Made by a program: the position numbers and the translations under genes
From: Numida meleagris
Taxonomy: Eukaryota; Chordata; Aves; Galliformes; Numididae
DNA: 64,000 nt
NCBI RefSeq assembly: GCF_002078875.1
Contig: NC_034413.1
Location: forward strand, 67,968,756-68,032,755
Reading direction: 5' to 3'
The notes under the pieces: model-generated
The model's database searches: none
What the model saw: the letters and a program-made list of their open reading frames with translations, nothing else
What the model was told of the DNA's origin: nothing
In this document: positions 46,816-59,880 of the stretch, in pieces
How the letters are laid out: every line of letters begins with the position of its first letter
How positions within the stretch are numbered: the first letter of the stretch is position 1

Positions 46816-49800
46816 AATTAACTAAGAAAATATTCTGTTTATTTTAGTAAAAGAAAATTATAGTATCTTTATTATTCTCTGGTTTACTAGTTCAGAGGAA
46901 TTTTTCAAACTAAGAGCTGACATTTGGGTAGTATTACTGAACAATGATAAATATAAGCCTTCCAGTTGTTGGATTAACCAGTTCTGAATTTGGTTAATTA
47001 ATATGTCATTCACGATACTAAACACTGGATAAGAAAACAAAGCAATAAAAACATATATCCAAAACAGCTGCAATACAAAGTGCAGATCTGGAAGAACTCT
47101 GCACAATATTTGCAGTTACATCCACCAGCTTAGCGATAAGCACTTGAGCATAGATGGACCAGCTAGCTGACAGTGCTGCAGACTGATACCAGAACTGGGA
47201 AGTGCAAAAATACTTGAAACCGGTGCCACATTGTCCACTGACCAGCAGAAAATTTACTCAAGATCATGATTTGTCTTCAAAAGTATTTCAAAGGATGTTT
47301 TTCTTCTGTCTAGGTATTTAGAAAGTGTTATCGGTCTCAGTTTCTGCCGGAGCTGTTCACGTAGGCCACATAATGTGGTGGAACGTAGATAATTTTGCTT
47401 GTTTTCCCTGATTGTCTGAATGTATATCATCAGGAAGCTGAAACTTAGCTGAACCCACATTCACTTCTTTTTTTCCCACCAGAAAGTCTACATATACTTA
47501 CGAGTCCAACAGGCAATATCAAGAAGAAGCAGTTATTTTTTTCATTAGTCTATGTTTGAGTCTGATAGGAAGTGACCAAAGAAGTTATTAACTAGCTGAG
47601 CCATACCTTTCTGATACCTTTAAACTTGCATAAAATTGTTCAGGTCTAGAGGGAAAACATTCCTTGAGGTCAGAGGTATTTGGCATGTAAAACCTGGAGT
47701 CTGCGTATTTAGGAACAAAAATTATGAAGTCCTATAATTTGCTAGTTAACAGAAATCTCTCCTTTTTTCTCTTTTTTTTTAATATGTTTTGGCAAGCCTT
47801 CACGATGCCATTGCTTCTCAGAAGGTTTTCTCTTTCCTTGGTGTCCAAGCCTTGCCAGATCTGTCTGTGCTTGTCTCCCTATCCCCCCCAGCACACAAAG
47901 AAATGTGGGGCTGCGGTCACGCTGGAAGTGCCACATCGCATTCTAGAGATGAGCTACTACTTTTACACGAACAGTGCGAGCAAACAGGAATTTACATATC
48001 AGGAAGTCGGGAGGTTTAACTTTCCACATGGGGAGCCTGCTTTGTGCTCAGATTACAACCTCCCTCTCCTTTCTGCTGAGCAGAAAGACATTTCGGAAGC
48101 TCTTGCACCTTCTGAAGGTGCACTGAGAAACGGAGCCAGAACAAACAGGGTCCTGTTCTGCTCCGCAAAGGGCAGGGCATCAGCAGTCAGAGGTGAAAGC
48201 ACTTTTTTCTGTCCAGCCTCCTCCTTGATTTCCTTCTGGCAGGCGGAGGTGGAGGGGGGGGCGGTGAACGGCAGCAAGTTTCCGTCAGAAGAAGTTTCCT
48301 TCGCCTGCTGTGGAAGCACACAGCTCCACAGGCTTCTGAGCAGGTCTCCCAGCTGTCGTGAAGGAGTTTGAGGATGCAGGCAGGGTTTTGCATGAACCTT
48401 TTCCTCAGATGTGATGGGACAATCCTGTGACAGGTTTTCTTCCTCCAGAAAATCCATAGAGAAGAGAAAGTGAAGTGTCTAATGAACGCTGGTCCTAATT
48501 CTGATGTCACCCAGTCACGTCAATTCTATAAGAAGGAGAGAATTCTTCCGATTTGAATGTTTTGTTTCAGTACAAAGCACGAGTTAGTCAATGAAAAGTG
48601 GATTTGCTTAAAAGCTGGGGGGGGGAGGAGGGGGGCAGGGAGCACAGCACTGTAAAATTACTCTAACCCCCCAAAATACCACTTACATTCAAACCTGCGA
48701 GCCCAAACAGAAACGTAAGACACCTGAGAGCTGGCATAAGTGGTTGTGCATCTGTAGGATGACCCAAAAGCAGGTCCTCTGCCTAATTATCTGAGGTGTT
48801 ACAACGAGAAACCACCAATAACAAACAACAATTTAAGCATCCTAAATTACATTCTGTAAAGTCTCAGCTTGCCAAATGCCTGAATGAAAAAGAATGTGAA
48901 AGATGGGCTCTCCTTCATTCTAATTCAATCCAGATTCTGGGATTATCTGTTAAAAATAGGACATTTTCTATTCTCTGATAATAATAATTTTCCATAGACA
49001 GCTGTTGATGTGCCCATAGGTTCACAATAGCTCTTTTAGCAGTGAATTGTAATAACAATTTCTTCAAATACATCTTTGAATTCAGAGCTGTATGAGCTAT
49101 TCACAGGGAACACTTTAATCAGTGAAATTCAGCTTTTATTCTGCTTGTAAATTGTGACAAATGTTACTCACAGACATTCGATATAAATAAACTTCGGCCT
49201 ATCATTTGTTCACAACATGTTTTTGCTGCAGTATTTCAATATTCATTATTAGCATTGCACCATCGGTCACCTTTGTGGAGCACTATTGTTTGCTCTGAGA
49301 GAGAAGCAGTCAGCAGCAGGAAATCCACGTTGGGCAGCTGTGATTGTCCAATGGATAAGGTGTGCACAATCACAAAGTGAGGAGGAGCGAGATCACAAGG
49401 CTAAGGAGTTTTCAGGACTATTTTAATATTTCCTTTCCAGTTCCCTTGACTCAGACCTTGCTTGTAACATCACTATGAGAACAAAGAGGCCACTTGAACA
49501 GTATAGGCTGAGGTCAAATTGAAAATTAATGATCTCTTATCACATTCAGACAAAGCTCCAGCTGCAATGGGTGGGGTTGGGTGCTTTTCTAGTTTATTTA
49601 ATTGCCACTGAATCAGGGCTCTGAACAGTGGGCTTGCCCAGTCATAGCTGCAAAAGATGAGGTCACAGGCCATTTTCTGAGTCACTTGGCCATGCCCACC
49701 ACAGACCCTGGCTTGGGAATCGTCTACGTGGCTGATCTCTTAGGTGAGAGCAAATGGAGTGCAAGTTTAATATCTTAATGAAACAAATGCCAGGCATGTG

Positions 49801-50934
49801 TTTTATATGAATAAAACATCTTTGGCATAAACCTCTGTGAAAAACAAATTCCAAAAGGTTGTAAATCAGAATTCAGTTTTCACTGCGCTAAAACGCGTGT
49901 GAAAAAATGATGCTGTAGATACAGCTCTATTTAAGCTAAAACGTTTGGCAGCGTCTTGTCAGCGCAGGAGAAAATGGATGTAATGCGCACATATGCACAG
50001 GCAATGACTCAGAATGATGTACAAGTGTTACTGTGTCTAGTCCAAAAGAAATACCTGGAACTCAGGAAATAAGGCTCCACAGTTCAGCAGATTTGTCAGA
50101 GGATAGATGTTCTGGTTTTGAAACTCCAGTTTTCCCCAGAGTGCTATAAACATGGCTCAGGGAAACAAATACAGTCTGGGTCAACCGATATCTCTGGAAC
50201 TATTGCACAAACTATACTTTCACTTGGTATTTATAGGAGAAGAGTTTCAGAAGGAAAAAAAAAACAGGACTCCTAGCAGCATAAGGAATGAAAAGTATAT
50301 TGATATCTGGAGCAGGACGCATAGGCTAAATATGCACTCATTAATGTATATGTAAGCCCTTAGGTAGCTATGACAGTTTAATCACCTTTGACTATTCGCA
50401 TAAATGAGCTCTGTTTGTAAGAAGGGCAACAATCACTAAGACTTGAACCAATCTGCATTCAAGCGGAGAAATCATCTGAAGTCTGCCATTTCCTGTTTAT
50501 ATAAGTTTTGGCTGCCCAGACAAAACACAGCAACAGGAACAATCCTGGAGGACTTGGATGGCGGTTACGACACCTCCGAGACCATTTTGTCATGGCTGAC
50601 AGTCACATTGCTCCAACTGACCCTCATGTTTTTGGAGCAGGCCACTTCGAAACAGTCCGCAGTGTATTTGTAAAGCCAGTGTGTAAATGCATTCTGAAAT
50701 GGCACCACTCCTTTATTCGTGCTTTGTTCTACCACTGATACATGCAAATTTAAAGCACAACCTTGTGTCAGCTCCTGTTGTGCTCTCCATCCTTGAGGTG
50801 TTTTTGCCATTGGAAACCTTGCAGGATGAAAGAGCATATTTTCCCAAAGATAGCATCAGGCCCTCACCTTCGTTTGCTGGAAAAAAGCCTGACTCTGTCA
50901 AATGGGGTGATTGAGGTCTCTTGGAAAGTTCTAG
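46816..50934. other. Intergenic or intronic DNA with the window's longest ORF
   Basis: A 215-codon plus ORF at 47724-48371 is the longest in the window. Its start is a low-complexity Phe/Leu run (from a T-tract), it is overlapped by a 134-residue minus ORF, and no domain is recognised. I do not call it a gene. A block at 49120-49300 with AT-rich homeodomain-like words resembles a CNE. No repeat family was recognised. Confidence 0.4.
48617..48640 (+). other. G-rich run, possible G-quadruplex
   Basis: Nine consecutive G, then AGGA, six G, CA and three G within 24 bases. This meets the tract requirement for a G-quadruplex when the long runs are split. A related G-rich patch (GGTGGAGGGGGGGGCGG) lies about 350 bp to the left near 48248-48264. 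Confidence 0.6.
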
Positions 50935-51163
50935 GAGGAAGTTTGTGGTGAGAAGACAGAGAATCAATGTAGGCCCAAGCCAGAAGAGCAGCTCAGACAC
51001 AGCTCCGCTGGTCACCGTGGTGAACCTACAAAGTTTTCAAGAGGTGTTTGGTAAGTTCTCACTGCCCCAGTTTCGCTACCTGCTCTTCCCTCCACATGTA
51101 CAAGAAATACCTAACATGTTCACGTTACCCACTTGGTGCCCAAGAGCAACTTCCAGGAAATCC
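50935..51163 (+). CDS. Candidate exon of unidentified plus-strand gene
   Basis: An acceptor-like GGAAAGTTCTAG is followed by an open plus frame for 76 codons ending at a good donor AAATCC|GTAAGA. It reads RKFVVRRQRINVGPSQKSSS, then DTAPLVTVVNLQSFQEVF, then ends with PRATSRKS. An internal GTAAGT at 51051 and an internal pyrimidine-rich acceptor at 51104 could remove 54 nt and keep the frame open. A 54-nt intron is below usual vertebrate size. The reverse strand is also open for 100 codons, which weakens the coding argument. No family is recognised. Confidence 0.25.
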
Positions 51164-54100
51164 GTAAGAAGGTAAAGAAAAGAAGCAGGGTAATTTAGTC
51201 ACCCTCTGGATTGGCTGCCATTGAAACAATTGTGGTGGATGGGAGATTCTATGTCCAATGTTCTCCCCTTGGACATCTCGTCCCTTCTCCATACCCATAG
51301 CACATAACCTTTCTCTCCATAACAACCTTCACTGCTGTCCAGTGTGCATTCAGATTGTCTTCTGAAAAATCCTTCTGCAGTTCTACACCACTTATCTCAG
51401 CCTACGTCTGAGCCCGTTAAATAAATCAGAGAAGATACACAATCCTGGAAGTGCTGTTAATCACAAGATAGATACAGGCATAATATGGCCGTCTGCCTAT
51501 AAACTGAAGCTGAAGAAGTTATATCAGAAATGAGGTGTAAATTTTTAACATTGCACATAATTTAACTGTTAGAACAATTTAACATTTGGGTACTACGCAT
51601 GGAATGTGGGATATTTTTTGTCACTTGAAGTCTTTGAAATTGGAAAACTTCCTAGAAGATATGTTTGAGCTCAGCCAGAAGTTCCTGAGCTGCAGACTCA
51701 ATAACTCAAAATTGAGGTAGGCTGTGTAAATGTCTGCGATCTGCCTCCTGCAGATGATGGGCTCGAAAGCCATAATGGCCTTGAAATGTATGAAAACACT
51801 TTGTCTTTCCTGCCTGGTATTTAAAAAGGAACTGTCACAGCACCATCAATTAAGATAAGATGAAAAAGGTACAGCAAATAAAATTGCAGTCAATTAAAAA
51901 TGGAAGGTGGAAGATGTACATACCTTACATAGAGGAAGTGATTTCTAGCAATTAAGCAAAATGGTCCAGATAAATTAAGTAATGAAAAGCATTCCAAATC
52001 TCATTTAAAAAAAAAAAAAAAGTGTTTCAAATACAACCCAGGAAGAAAAAGAAGCATTCAAATAGCAGTGGAAGAACATAAATATCCATTTTGAAAATAT
52101 ATTCAGCCAAACAGCTGTCATAGTAACCTTTGCAAATAAAAGTGTTTAAGATCTTTATTGCAGTAATACGGTATTAAGTATAACATTTCTTCTGAATTCT
52201 GGCACAATTACTCATCTCAAACTGGAAACATTTGACAAGAATGGGAAAGATCGCAGGTGCCAGTGTAGCAGGTGTGAGGGGAAGGAAGGTTTCAGAGCAA
52301 AGCCCACAGTTGTTTTCAACGTAGGGCTGCTCTCTTGGAGCTCCTTGCTACGAGTTTTGTGTAACAGCAGCTATTTTGCACAAGTCAGTGTATCACAAGG
52401 TGAATTTTTGAGTCACTTCTGGAAAAAATTACACATGGCTGTTGGGGGAAGGGGGCTGTTGCTAATGGAACAAGATCTTTCCTAGATTATGCTTGCCTTT
52501 TGATACTTTTTGTCTGATAAAGTAGAGAGCGTTTTCTAAATAATTACATTATTAGCACGGAATACATTACCAACTAATGTGGAAGCACAGCCGCATCAAT
52601 TTGCAGGGCATGCAGAGGGGACGCAGTTAATTCAAGTTGAAAAGCAACTTCAGCTACAGTGTCAGGTTTAAAAGCTGAAGCGGACCTCTCCGTGCCTCCA
52701 TCTGTGCACGTGAGTGTAAAGGCAGAACGTCCTCCCTCTCTCCTGCTGGCTGGTCCAGCTGCTGGCTGTGGGGACTGTTATTCATAGATGGGAAGCGCTG
52801 CAGTAGGAATTGGGAAGGAGCTGACTGCCATGCTTTGGGCTGATTGCATGCAACTCCCTGACTGGTGTGCTGGAAGCAAAAGAAGGAGGATTCTAACGAG
52901 AAGAGATACTTTGGAAATTAACAGTTGTCACCTACTCTCTATACCCAAAGCTGAGAAAAGCCAACTACTTTCCCTTCGCACCCTTCTGCGGTAACAAGGA
53001 AATTCTGCAAAGCGCGAGTTTACATCTCAAACAAGGAAAACTAGTTAGGGGGAGGAAAAGAAAAATGGTTATGGAGGAAAATACCACAATGAGACACTTA
53101 AGCATATTGGAGAGAAATAACCACACAATATTTCTCCTTCCAGTTCACAGTGCCATACTTCAGTTGGGTGTAATGGAGGAGCAGTCTCTCCGCACGCTGT
53201 TCCCTCTCTCCCCATCCCTCCCTGTGCACTGCCCCATTGGTTTGTTTGGGCAGCAGTACTGAGGTTTCAGGAATACACTTGTGCAGGTGTATCCTCTTTC
53301 GCCAGGAGAAAATCCTGATGAGTCCAGTGAGAAAACTCACAATCACTATTTCTCACCCTGACTCTTAGTATTGATACTGAACCTTGGCTTTTAGCTGCAA
53401 TACCAAGTGTAGCCCATCCCAGATCTAGAGTTTCTCTATCATAGTATCCAGTCTCTCAGCCCACAATACTTAGTATTTCCTCCTTACCAGAGTTTATTTT
53501 GCCTTATTTTTAGCTGTGGCATAGAGATTTTGTATGGTGTGAAATACTCCTGAGCAATGGCTTTTACTCCAGCATAAGGCACAGTTCCTTTCTCTGCCCC
53601 TTACACCCTGCCAGCAGAGGCAGACCTTGAGAACTGCAAATTCTTACTACGTCTCTATTGCACTTTGGGCAGTTAATGAAGATAAGAGCATTTCAGTGCT
53701 TCTCTAACCTGAACTGCAAAAAAATCTTCATGTTCACCATCATCACACTGGAATAAATGGCAATTAGTTTTCAAGTATGGTCTGACTCATTCTCTCTTAT
53801 GATTTCCATTAAACTGTGGCAGGGAAATCCTCCCCAGGCCTTCTGTGCTGTTCCTGGATTATTGAAGCGCTCTCCCCTGTGCATATAAAGCTGTGTATTC
53901 TGGTAAATTTGAGTTAAGATTTGTCATTTTAAAAAGCATTTCTTGTTTTAAATTCTCTCCTTCTTCAAGTCTGGCCTCATATTTAGTTCATCGTTGGCTC
54001 AAAAAAAAACAAACCACCAGGTTGGAAGGAAATTAATGGAGAAGTTAGAAGTAATTAAAACTCAGAGTTGGCTGGATACCTTTGAGAATTGCAGATGACT

Positions 54101-57100
54101 ACCTGTGTCCACATATGCAGTGCATTTGTCTAAGTTACTAGTGTGTGAAAAGCAAGGAATGGAACGAAAGCCACTCCTGCTGCCACAACCACAGCAGATG
54201 CTGCTCGATGCCTGCTGCAGAACAGAAATGTGCTCTCAGACTTCTACAGCAGCCTCATCAGCCCTGCTTCTTGTGCCCTTGATTGCAGCCCTGCCAGCCT
54301 TTGGCCATGCACTTTCTCCTTCCTTCTAAAATAAATACATAGAAGGGTAGGAGATTGTGTGAGTCTCCAAGTTGTTTAATGGAGAAGGTGCTGCTCAGAG
54401 ATGCCGCCTAGGTGGCGATTTAAAGCTCTCTGTTTCCCTCTGATTTTAATTAATAGGTTTGTATTTAAGATGAAATGCATTCAATTTGTGCACAGTGTAG
54501 AGAATGTCCCACTACAACATCAGTTATATACATAGCAATGCAATTATCATTCTCTGCTGATAAATGTACCGTGATATTGATAAGAAAGCAATAACTTCAG
54601 TGTACACGTCAAAATCAGTCCCAATAGCTTATTACAGATTGTTAAATGAACATAAATAGCTAACGTTCAGCCTGCAATCTTCATTCATGCTATGGCAGAT
54701 GAAGCTATAGGTCAAAGAACTCATTTAAAACACAATAGCAAGTCTCTAACATTCGCTGGCTCTCAGTTATACCTCTTTGCAAGCACTCCTGAGGACAGGC
54801 TACCTCCCACTTGGGGCCAGGATGCCTGGAACTGCTGACGTTCGGTGTGTTAAACCTCCTTAATGTCCCTGAGACCTCCCAGTTCCGGCTGCAATCCCCC
54901 AGATTATCCATAAGCACCTTTCCCTGTTTCCAAGAACAGCCCTTTGCCCCGCGGCCTGCTCAGCCCCTTGAGTACCACCGGCTCCCTCCGGCACCAAGCC
55001 AACTCCGAGCCAAGGCCGCAGGATTTGTCAATTGATTATTTTGTATTGTTTTTCTCTACCTTTTTTTTCCCCCCCTTTTGCCCTTTCTGCTACGTTTTTT
55101 CAAGGAGAACCATGTTCTGTAAAGAGTTTGTTCACTTTCTGTTGCTAGGGGCTCGATAAGATCGGCACCAACATCTGAGAAACACAGCAGTGAACCTCCT
55201 CCAGGTGCCTCTGGAGGGGAAATCTCCACCTTTTCATTCAGATGTGGCAGAGGAAGAGCCAAGAGAGAAGCACTGGAGCTTCAAGAGCTCTTTATGGATT
55301 TCAGCTGATTTGACGATCAAGCCTCTACAGAGAAGAAGCGTGGTTCACTAATCAATATTTTCTTACGTAAGAGTTCAAATCTAGGTCTTCAGAAAAATGC
55401 ATTTCATTGTGAAAAGGAAATAAAGGCTCCTTCCTTCCAATCCCACCAAGCAGGAAAGTTAGATGACATCTATTCAACAATCCAAGTCCTCCCAAAGCGT
55501 CAGGCCGACGACCTGATGTGCAGTTAATGGAAAGCATTGTGCTAAATTAAGGCTGAGATGCAAACCAAGGGGTTGGCTATACATAAATAGTGAAATCTTA
55601 AAAAAAAAAAAAACATAAAGAGTAGTTATGTCCAACATTGTCATCAGCCTCACATTTAAAAACAGTAACTCTTCACCAATCACTTCCATTTTTAACTCCT
55701 CATTCAGTTGTATTTTGCTTCGTTTCCTTTATTACATTATAGCTTCTTGCAGTAGGAGATCGTGCCATTTGTCCCACTGCAGTTAGGGTGAAGCTGTCAT
55801 TGAGATGCCTTGAACAATCCCCACGTTTCACTCAAAAGGCATCAGCTTTGAAGTGAAATGGCCCCTTTATAGTGGATGGACTGGACACACACGTTAAGCT
55901 ATTTGGGCTGGAATCACGTATGTATCCTGCTATGACTCAGCTCCCCTATATTTGCAACCTTTGTTTTACCGGATAAAAGAAAAAAATATCATAGTGCAAA
56001 CCAAACTTACCGTTAATTGTCGTCTCTGAAGAAAATTAAGATGCTCTAATATACCGCTGTAGAATACACAATTTGTACGAGGCACCCAGATATGCTTCCC
56101 TAATTAATAGCTCCCATTGTGTCCCGATTAAAAATAGACACGAAGAGCTCCGGGTAGATGATACAGCACTACGAAATAGCATCACACCTGTCCCCACGCT
56201 GCAGCTTCCCGAGTGTAAGCAGGAGTCAAAATTTCCCTCCTCATTAAACAACAACACTGATAGAGAGTACATCACTTGGCATCTCTAAAGCGATGTACCT
56301 AAGACATACCATCTGCTACCAAGTTGCAAAAACATAGCCTGAGAAAAGTGGGACATCAAGGTGGAGCTTAATTTTCTTTAGTCAGTTCTCTGTCTATCCT
56401 GGACTCGAGCGCGCGGCGCAGAGCGGCTCACGGTGCAGTGGCACAGCGTGGGAGCTCGGCTGTGCTGCCCCACAGTGAGGGCACCCGTGTGGGAATGGAG
56501 CACTGCGCTCACACTCACTGCTCCCGAGACATACAGGCAATGGGGAAAATCCTGCTTTCGAGGAATGACAGCCCAGGCTTCCCCTGTCTTGGGAACGTGA
56601 AGCCGTAGCTCCTCTTGCTTTTTCTCCTCCTGTTTCCAGGAGCTCTGTGGTGTTCTTCAGTGCATAGCCTGAGCTCAGCCCCATCCTGATGCCAGGGGAC
56701 TTGTGCAGGAGATGTGAGGCTGAAGCTTGAGATGGAAGCGGCCACAAGCCTATCTGCCCTGCTTGTTGGAGAGCCACACAAGTGAGCAGGCACCCGCAGG
56801 CCTTCCTTCTTGTATAGAAGAAACACTAGGTTCAGACCCGGGTTTCAGACTGAGAAACAGACCAAGAAAACATAGGGCATGCAAAAATAAGGTTTTCCAG
56901 CTGCGTTTCCTCTGGAATCTTTAGGCACCTTCCTTCAGCTCACCGAGCACTGTGAGTCCCAGTTGTGTCCCTGAGAGCTACAGGAGCACTCCCACCTGCT
57001 CGCAGCCTTTCAGATGCCCAGCAGCCTACCTAGAGGCACAGCTCTGCCCAGGCTACAAACCAGCAGATGGAACAAGGGCATCCTAGTACAGCAGCAGTGC

Positions 57101-57761
57101 TGCCTGCATCCCTCCCAAGCATCTGATAGAGTCACCTGAGCTCAGAAATGAGAAATTCCACAAAAAATCTGCAAGCAAAACAGCCTCCACAACAACTTAG
57201 AGCCTTCAAGTCTGCGAAGCCACTGCTACATTGCCTCAAAATCATAAATCCTCTGTGCTGTTATGTAAGGGCAGGCCCCAAGCCCCTCTAACTGAGTCCT
57301 CAGCTCTTTGAATGCACGCACACACAACACGTCCATCACCTCTCTCCTCCTTGCTTTTCTCCTTTTAGCTGGGCCTGAGGCAAAGCCTGCTGTGAAGCCC
57401 ACCTGTGTTAAATTAACACAATTAAACAGCATTAGGCAGCTGTAGGAAACGCAACGCAGCTTTCTGCAGTAGTGAAGTAATGCAGTATGTGGCTGTCAGG
57501 TTGCTGTCTGGGGCCAGGAGGGTGACCTGTGGAGGAACGTGGAGATGCAGCCCTGACCCGTGTGCTGCTGCCCTGTGTCCAGCTCCTCCTGCCCATTAAT
57601 GTGCTGCCCTGTCACCTTGCACAGGCTTTAATTAGGGAACAGGTGTGCTGGGGAGTTACTGGGGGCTCTGGGATGTCACGTTGATCTCTGAACATGGCTG
57701 TTTGTGAGGATCGGGGTCATCCAATGTTCCCAATTGCTAGTCATTGCCTCCTAATTCTAAT
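51164..57761. other. AT-rich non-coding DNA with CNE-like blocks
   Basis: No supported gene. Two stretches, 52480-52680 and 55860-56290, combine TAATTA-rich motifs, low CpG and no repeat signature and look like conserved enhancer-type sequence (inference only). A compact CpG cluster (GAGCGCGCGGCGCAGAGCGG) lies at about 56404-56423. A-runs at about 52006-52020 and 55599-55613. Confidence 0.4.
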
Positions 57762-58017
57762 CATGAAATCACAGAAACGTTAAGGTTAAAAAAGACCTCT
57801 AGGATCCCAACCCACCCTACCATGCCTGCTGACCATGTCCCTCAGTGCCACAACCCCATGGCTGTGAACACCTCCAGGGTGGGTGACCCCACCACCTCCC
57901 TGGGCAGCCTGTGCCAGTGCATCACCACTGTTTCAGAGAAGAAATTTTTCCTAATATCCAACCTGAACCCCCGGCACAACTTACAGCCATTACCTCTCAT
58001 TCTGAGTGGTGAGAAGC
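57762..58017 (-). mobile_element. CR1 LINE 3' fragment, minus orientation
   Basis: The reversed CR1 tail is nearly complete: AAATCACAGAAACGTTAAGG, CTGACCATGTCCCTCAGTGC, TGTGAACACCTCCAGGGTGG, CTGGGCAGCCTGTGCCAGTG, CTAATATCCAACCTGAACCC and CCATTACCTCTCATTCTGAG. About 255 bp, moderately diverged. Confidence 0.9.
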
Positions 58018-58551
58018 AACTTTTTAGTATTTGCATCCTTTTTTTTGTAAATATAATACAAAATTGGGCTTCTTGGGCTTTCTTCTCTTATCTGTGGGGT
58101 GAATAAATGAATCACGTGCGCAGCATTGAAGTTCAGCAGTGGGCAATATTGCAGGTTTTGCACATGGGGAGAGGATGGGGCTCTGGGTAGAGCTCCCTCT
58201 ATAGCAGCTGCAAAGTCAGAAAGGGAACGGAGCGCAGGAGACGTGCTTTTTCCATTTACTAACTTGGAATTTTATTTGAAACACAGGTTATTGTTTTTTT
58301 CCTCAAGTCTGGCTACCCCTTTAAGAAACACTGGAAACACCCTTCAGAGAATTGTAATGAAATAACATTATTTATCAGTATTAAATATAGATAAACAAAA
58401 ATGAGAAACAGACTTAATTGAAGCCCTCTGTGAAATCTGGCTAATCAGTTTTCATTTCCAGCAGGCTTTAACTTATGTTATTTAATTTATTATTTATCTA
58501 CTCTATTTTGATTTTGCTTTGGAGCCCCTGTGCTAGGCTTTGGGCATTTTA

Positions 58552-58800
58552 GAAACATAGAATCACGGAATCAGTAAGGTTGGAAAAGATCACTATGATC
58601 ATCACGTCCAACCGTCCACCTACCACCAATACTGCCACTGCCCACGTTCCTCAGTGCCACATCTCCACGGTTCTTGAGCACCTCCATGAATGGTGACTCC
58701 ACCATTCCCTGGGCAGCCTGTGCCGGTACCTGATCACTTTTTTGGGGAAGTTTTTTCCAAATATCCAACCTGATCCCAATATCCAACCTGAAACGCTTGG
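58552..58800 (-). mobile_element. CR1 LINE 3' fragment, minus orientation, with internal duplication
   Basis: The reversed CR1 tail starts at AACATAGAATCACGGAATCA and continues through GTAAGGTTGGAAAAGATCAC, CAGTGCCACATCTCCACGG, CCATTCCCTGGGCAGCCTGT and CCAAATATCCAACCTGA. The unit AATATCCAACCTGA occurs twice in a row at about 58761-58791, a short tandem duplication inside the element. It lies about 540 bp from the previous CR1 fragment, in the same orientation. Confidence 0.9.
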
Positions 58801-59779
58801 TGAGAGGTTGGGAGTTTCGCCTCGAGAGCAATTGGGCCAAACCTTCCCCATGGTCGAGTGTTTCTAAGGCTTTGATAAGCTCAGTGGTCATGGAGAGGTT
58901 CTCCCAGCTCCTCTAGTACCACTCATCTTCAACACAGGCCCATTGCAACGGATTTCCTGACCACCAAAGAGCTTCTCCTTTTGGACGCCGTTCTACCTCT
59001 GCTCCATGCAAGCACGTTGCCATTTCACTTTATTTCTTTAATTTATAGGCATCAAAGTTGCTGAATCAGGAAACTGAGGTTATAGCTGTTGAAGAAATGA
59101 ATCCCACATCGTGACAAACTGCTTTTTCTGCAGATTTTCTTGCCTTCCTCGTTCTGAGTCACTGTCACACATTTTAAAGGCCAGAGTTACATATGATGCT
59201 CTTGATGGTGAGGGCCATGCCCTTTCTTGTGGTTTCTGCAGGCAGACAATTGCCATGCTGTCTCTCCTGGCTGCCTCTTGCTAACGACGCTTAATTCACG
59301 TTGCAGTGCTTCCTGTGTCACCGGAGCGTGTGACACTGTGCACCAGAGCTGGAAATGAAGCGGTTAAATTTGACTACGTTAATTGGATTCTAATTAGCCC
59401 AACAGTGCTACTTGTCTCCGCTGAAGCAGAACTCGGTGGCATTCCACCTTTTTATGGGGAAAAAAATGCTGAAGTTGGGAGGAGAAGTAAAATTCAAGAA
59501 TCACGCAACAAACAGATTAAATCTGGTCAAACCAGGCTGAACTTTATGTGTGTGGCTGTATGGCAAGTGGCCACACACTTCCTCAAAAGTCCAAAAATGT
59601 CAGTGACATTCAGGGTTGTGGCTGGGAAAAGCAAAGCGTCGTTACCTCTTTAGAAGCAAAAAGCACCGCTGGTTCTGCCCCTCTACACGAGTCCTTTTGG
59701 CCCCAAGATTTGTTCTGCAGTCGCACATGGGCATGAGTTCGTCCTCACATACACCTTTGAGGGACCAAGTTGGTTCACC
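58801..59779. other. Unique DNA, no supported gene
   Basis: The first ~150 bp may be a more diverged continuation of the CR1 element. A 115-residue plus ORF at 59306-59653 has mixed composition but no splice context and no recognised domain. Confidence 0.4.
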
Positions 59780-59880
59780 CCCATTTTGCAGGCTGAAGTA
59801 CTGGGAGATGGAATGGCTTGCCCAAAGTCATGCTGGGAAATCCCAGCAGAAGTCTTGCAGTGCTGCCCTCCAGATTGACA
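59780..59880 (-). mobile_element. MIR-like ancient SINE relic, antisense
   Basis: CCATTTTGCAGGCTGAAGTA followed by TGGAATGGCTTGCCCAAAGT and CATGCTGGGAAATCCC matches the layout of the reversed MIR core (CATTTTACAG ... ACTTGCCCAAGGTCACAC). It is highly diverged. Confirmation needs a profile search; the call rests on the order of the two core words. Confidence 0.4.

Noticed and set aside
47724..48371. 215-codon plus ORF, the longest in the window
   Set aside because: It begins with a Phe-rich run from a T-tract, is overlapped by 134- and 107-residue minus ORFs, has no domain or splice context and reads as chance openness.
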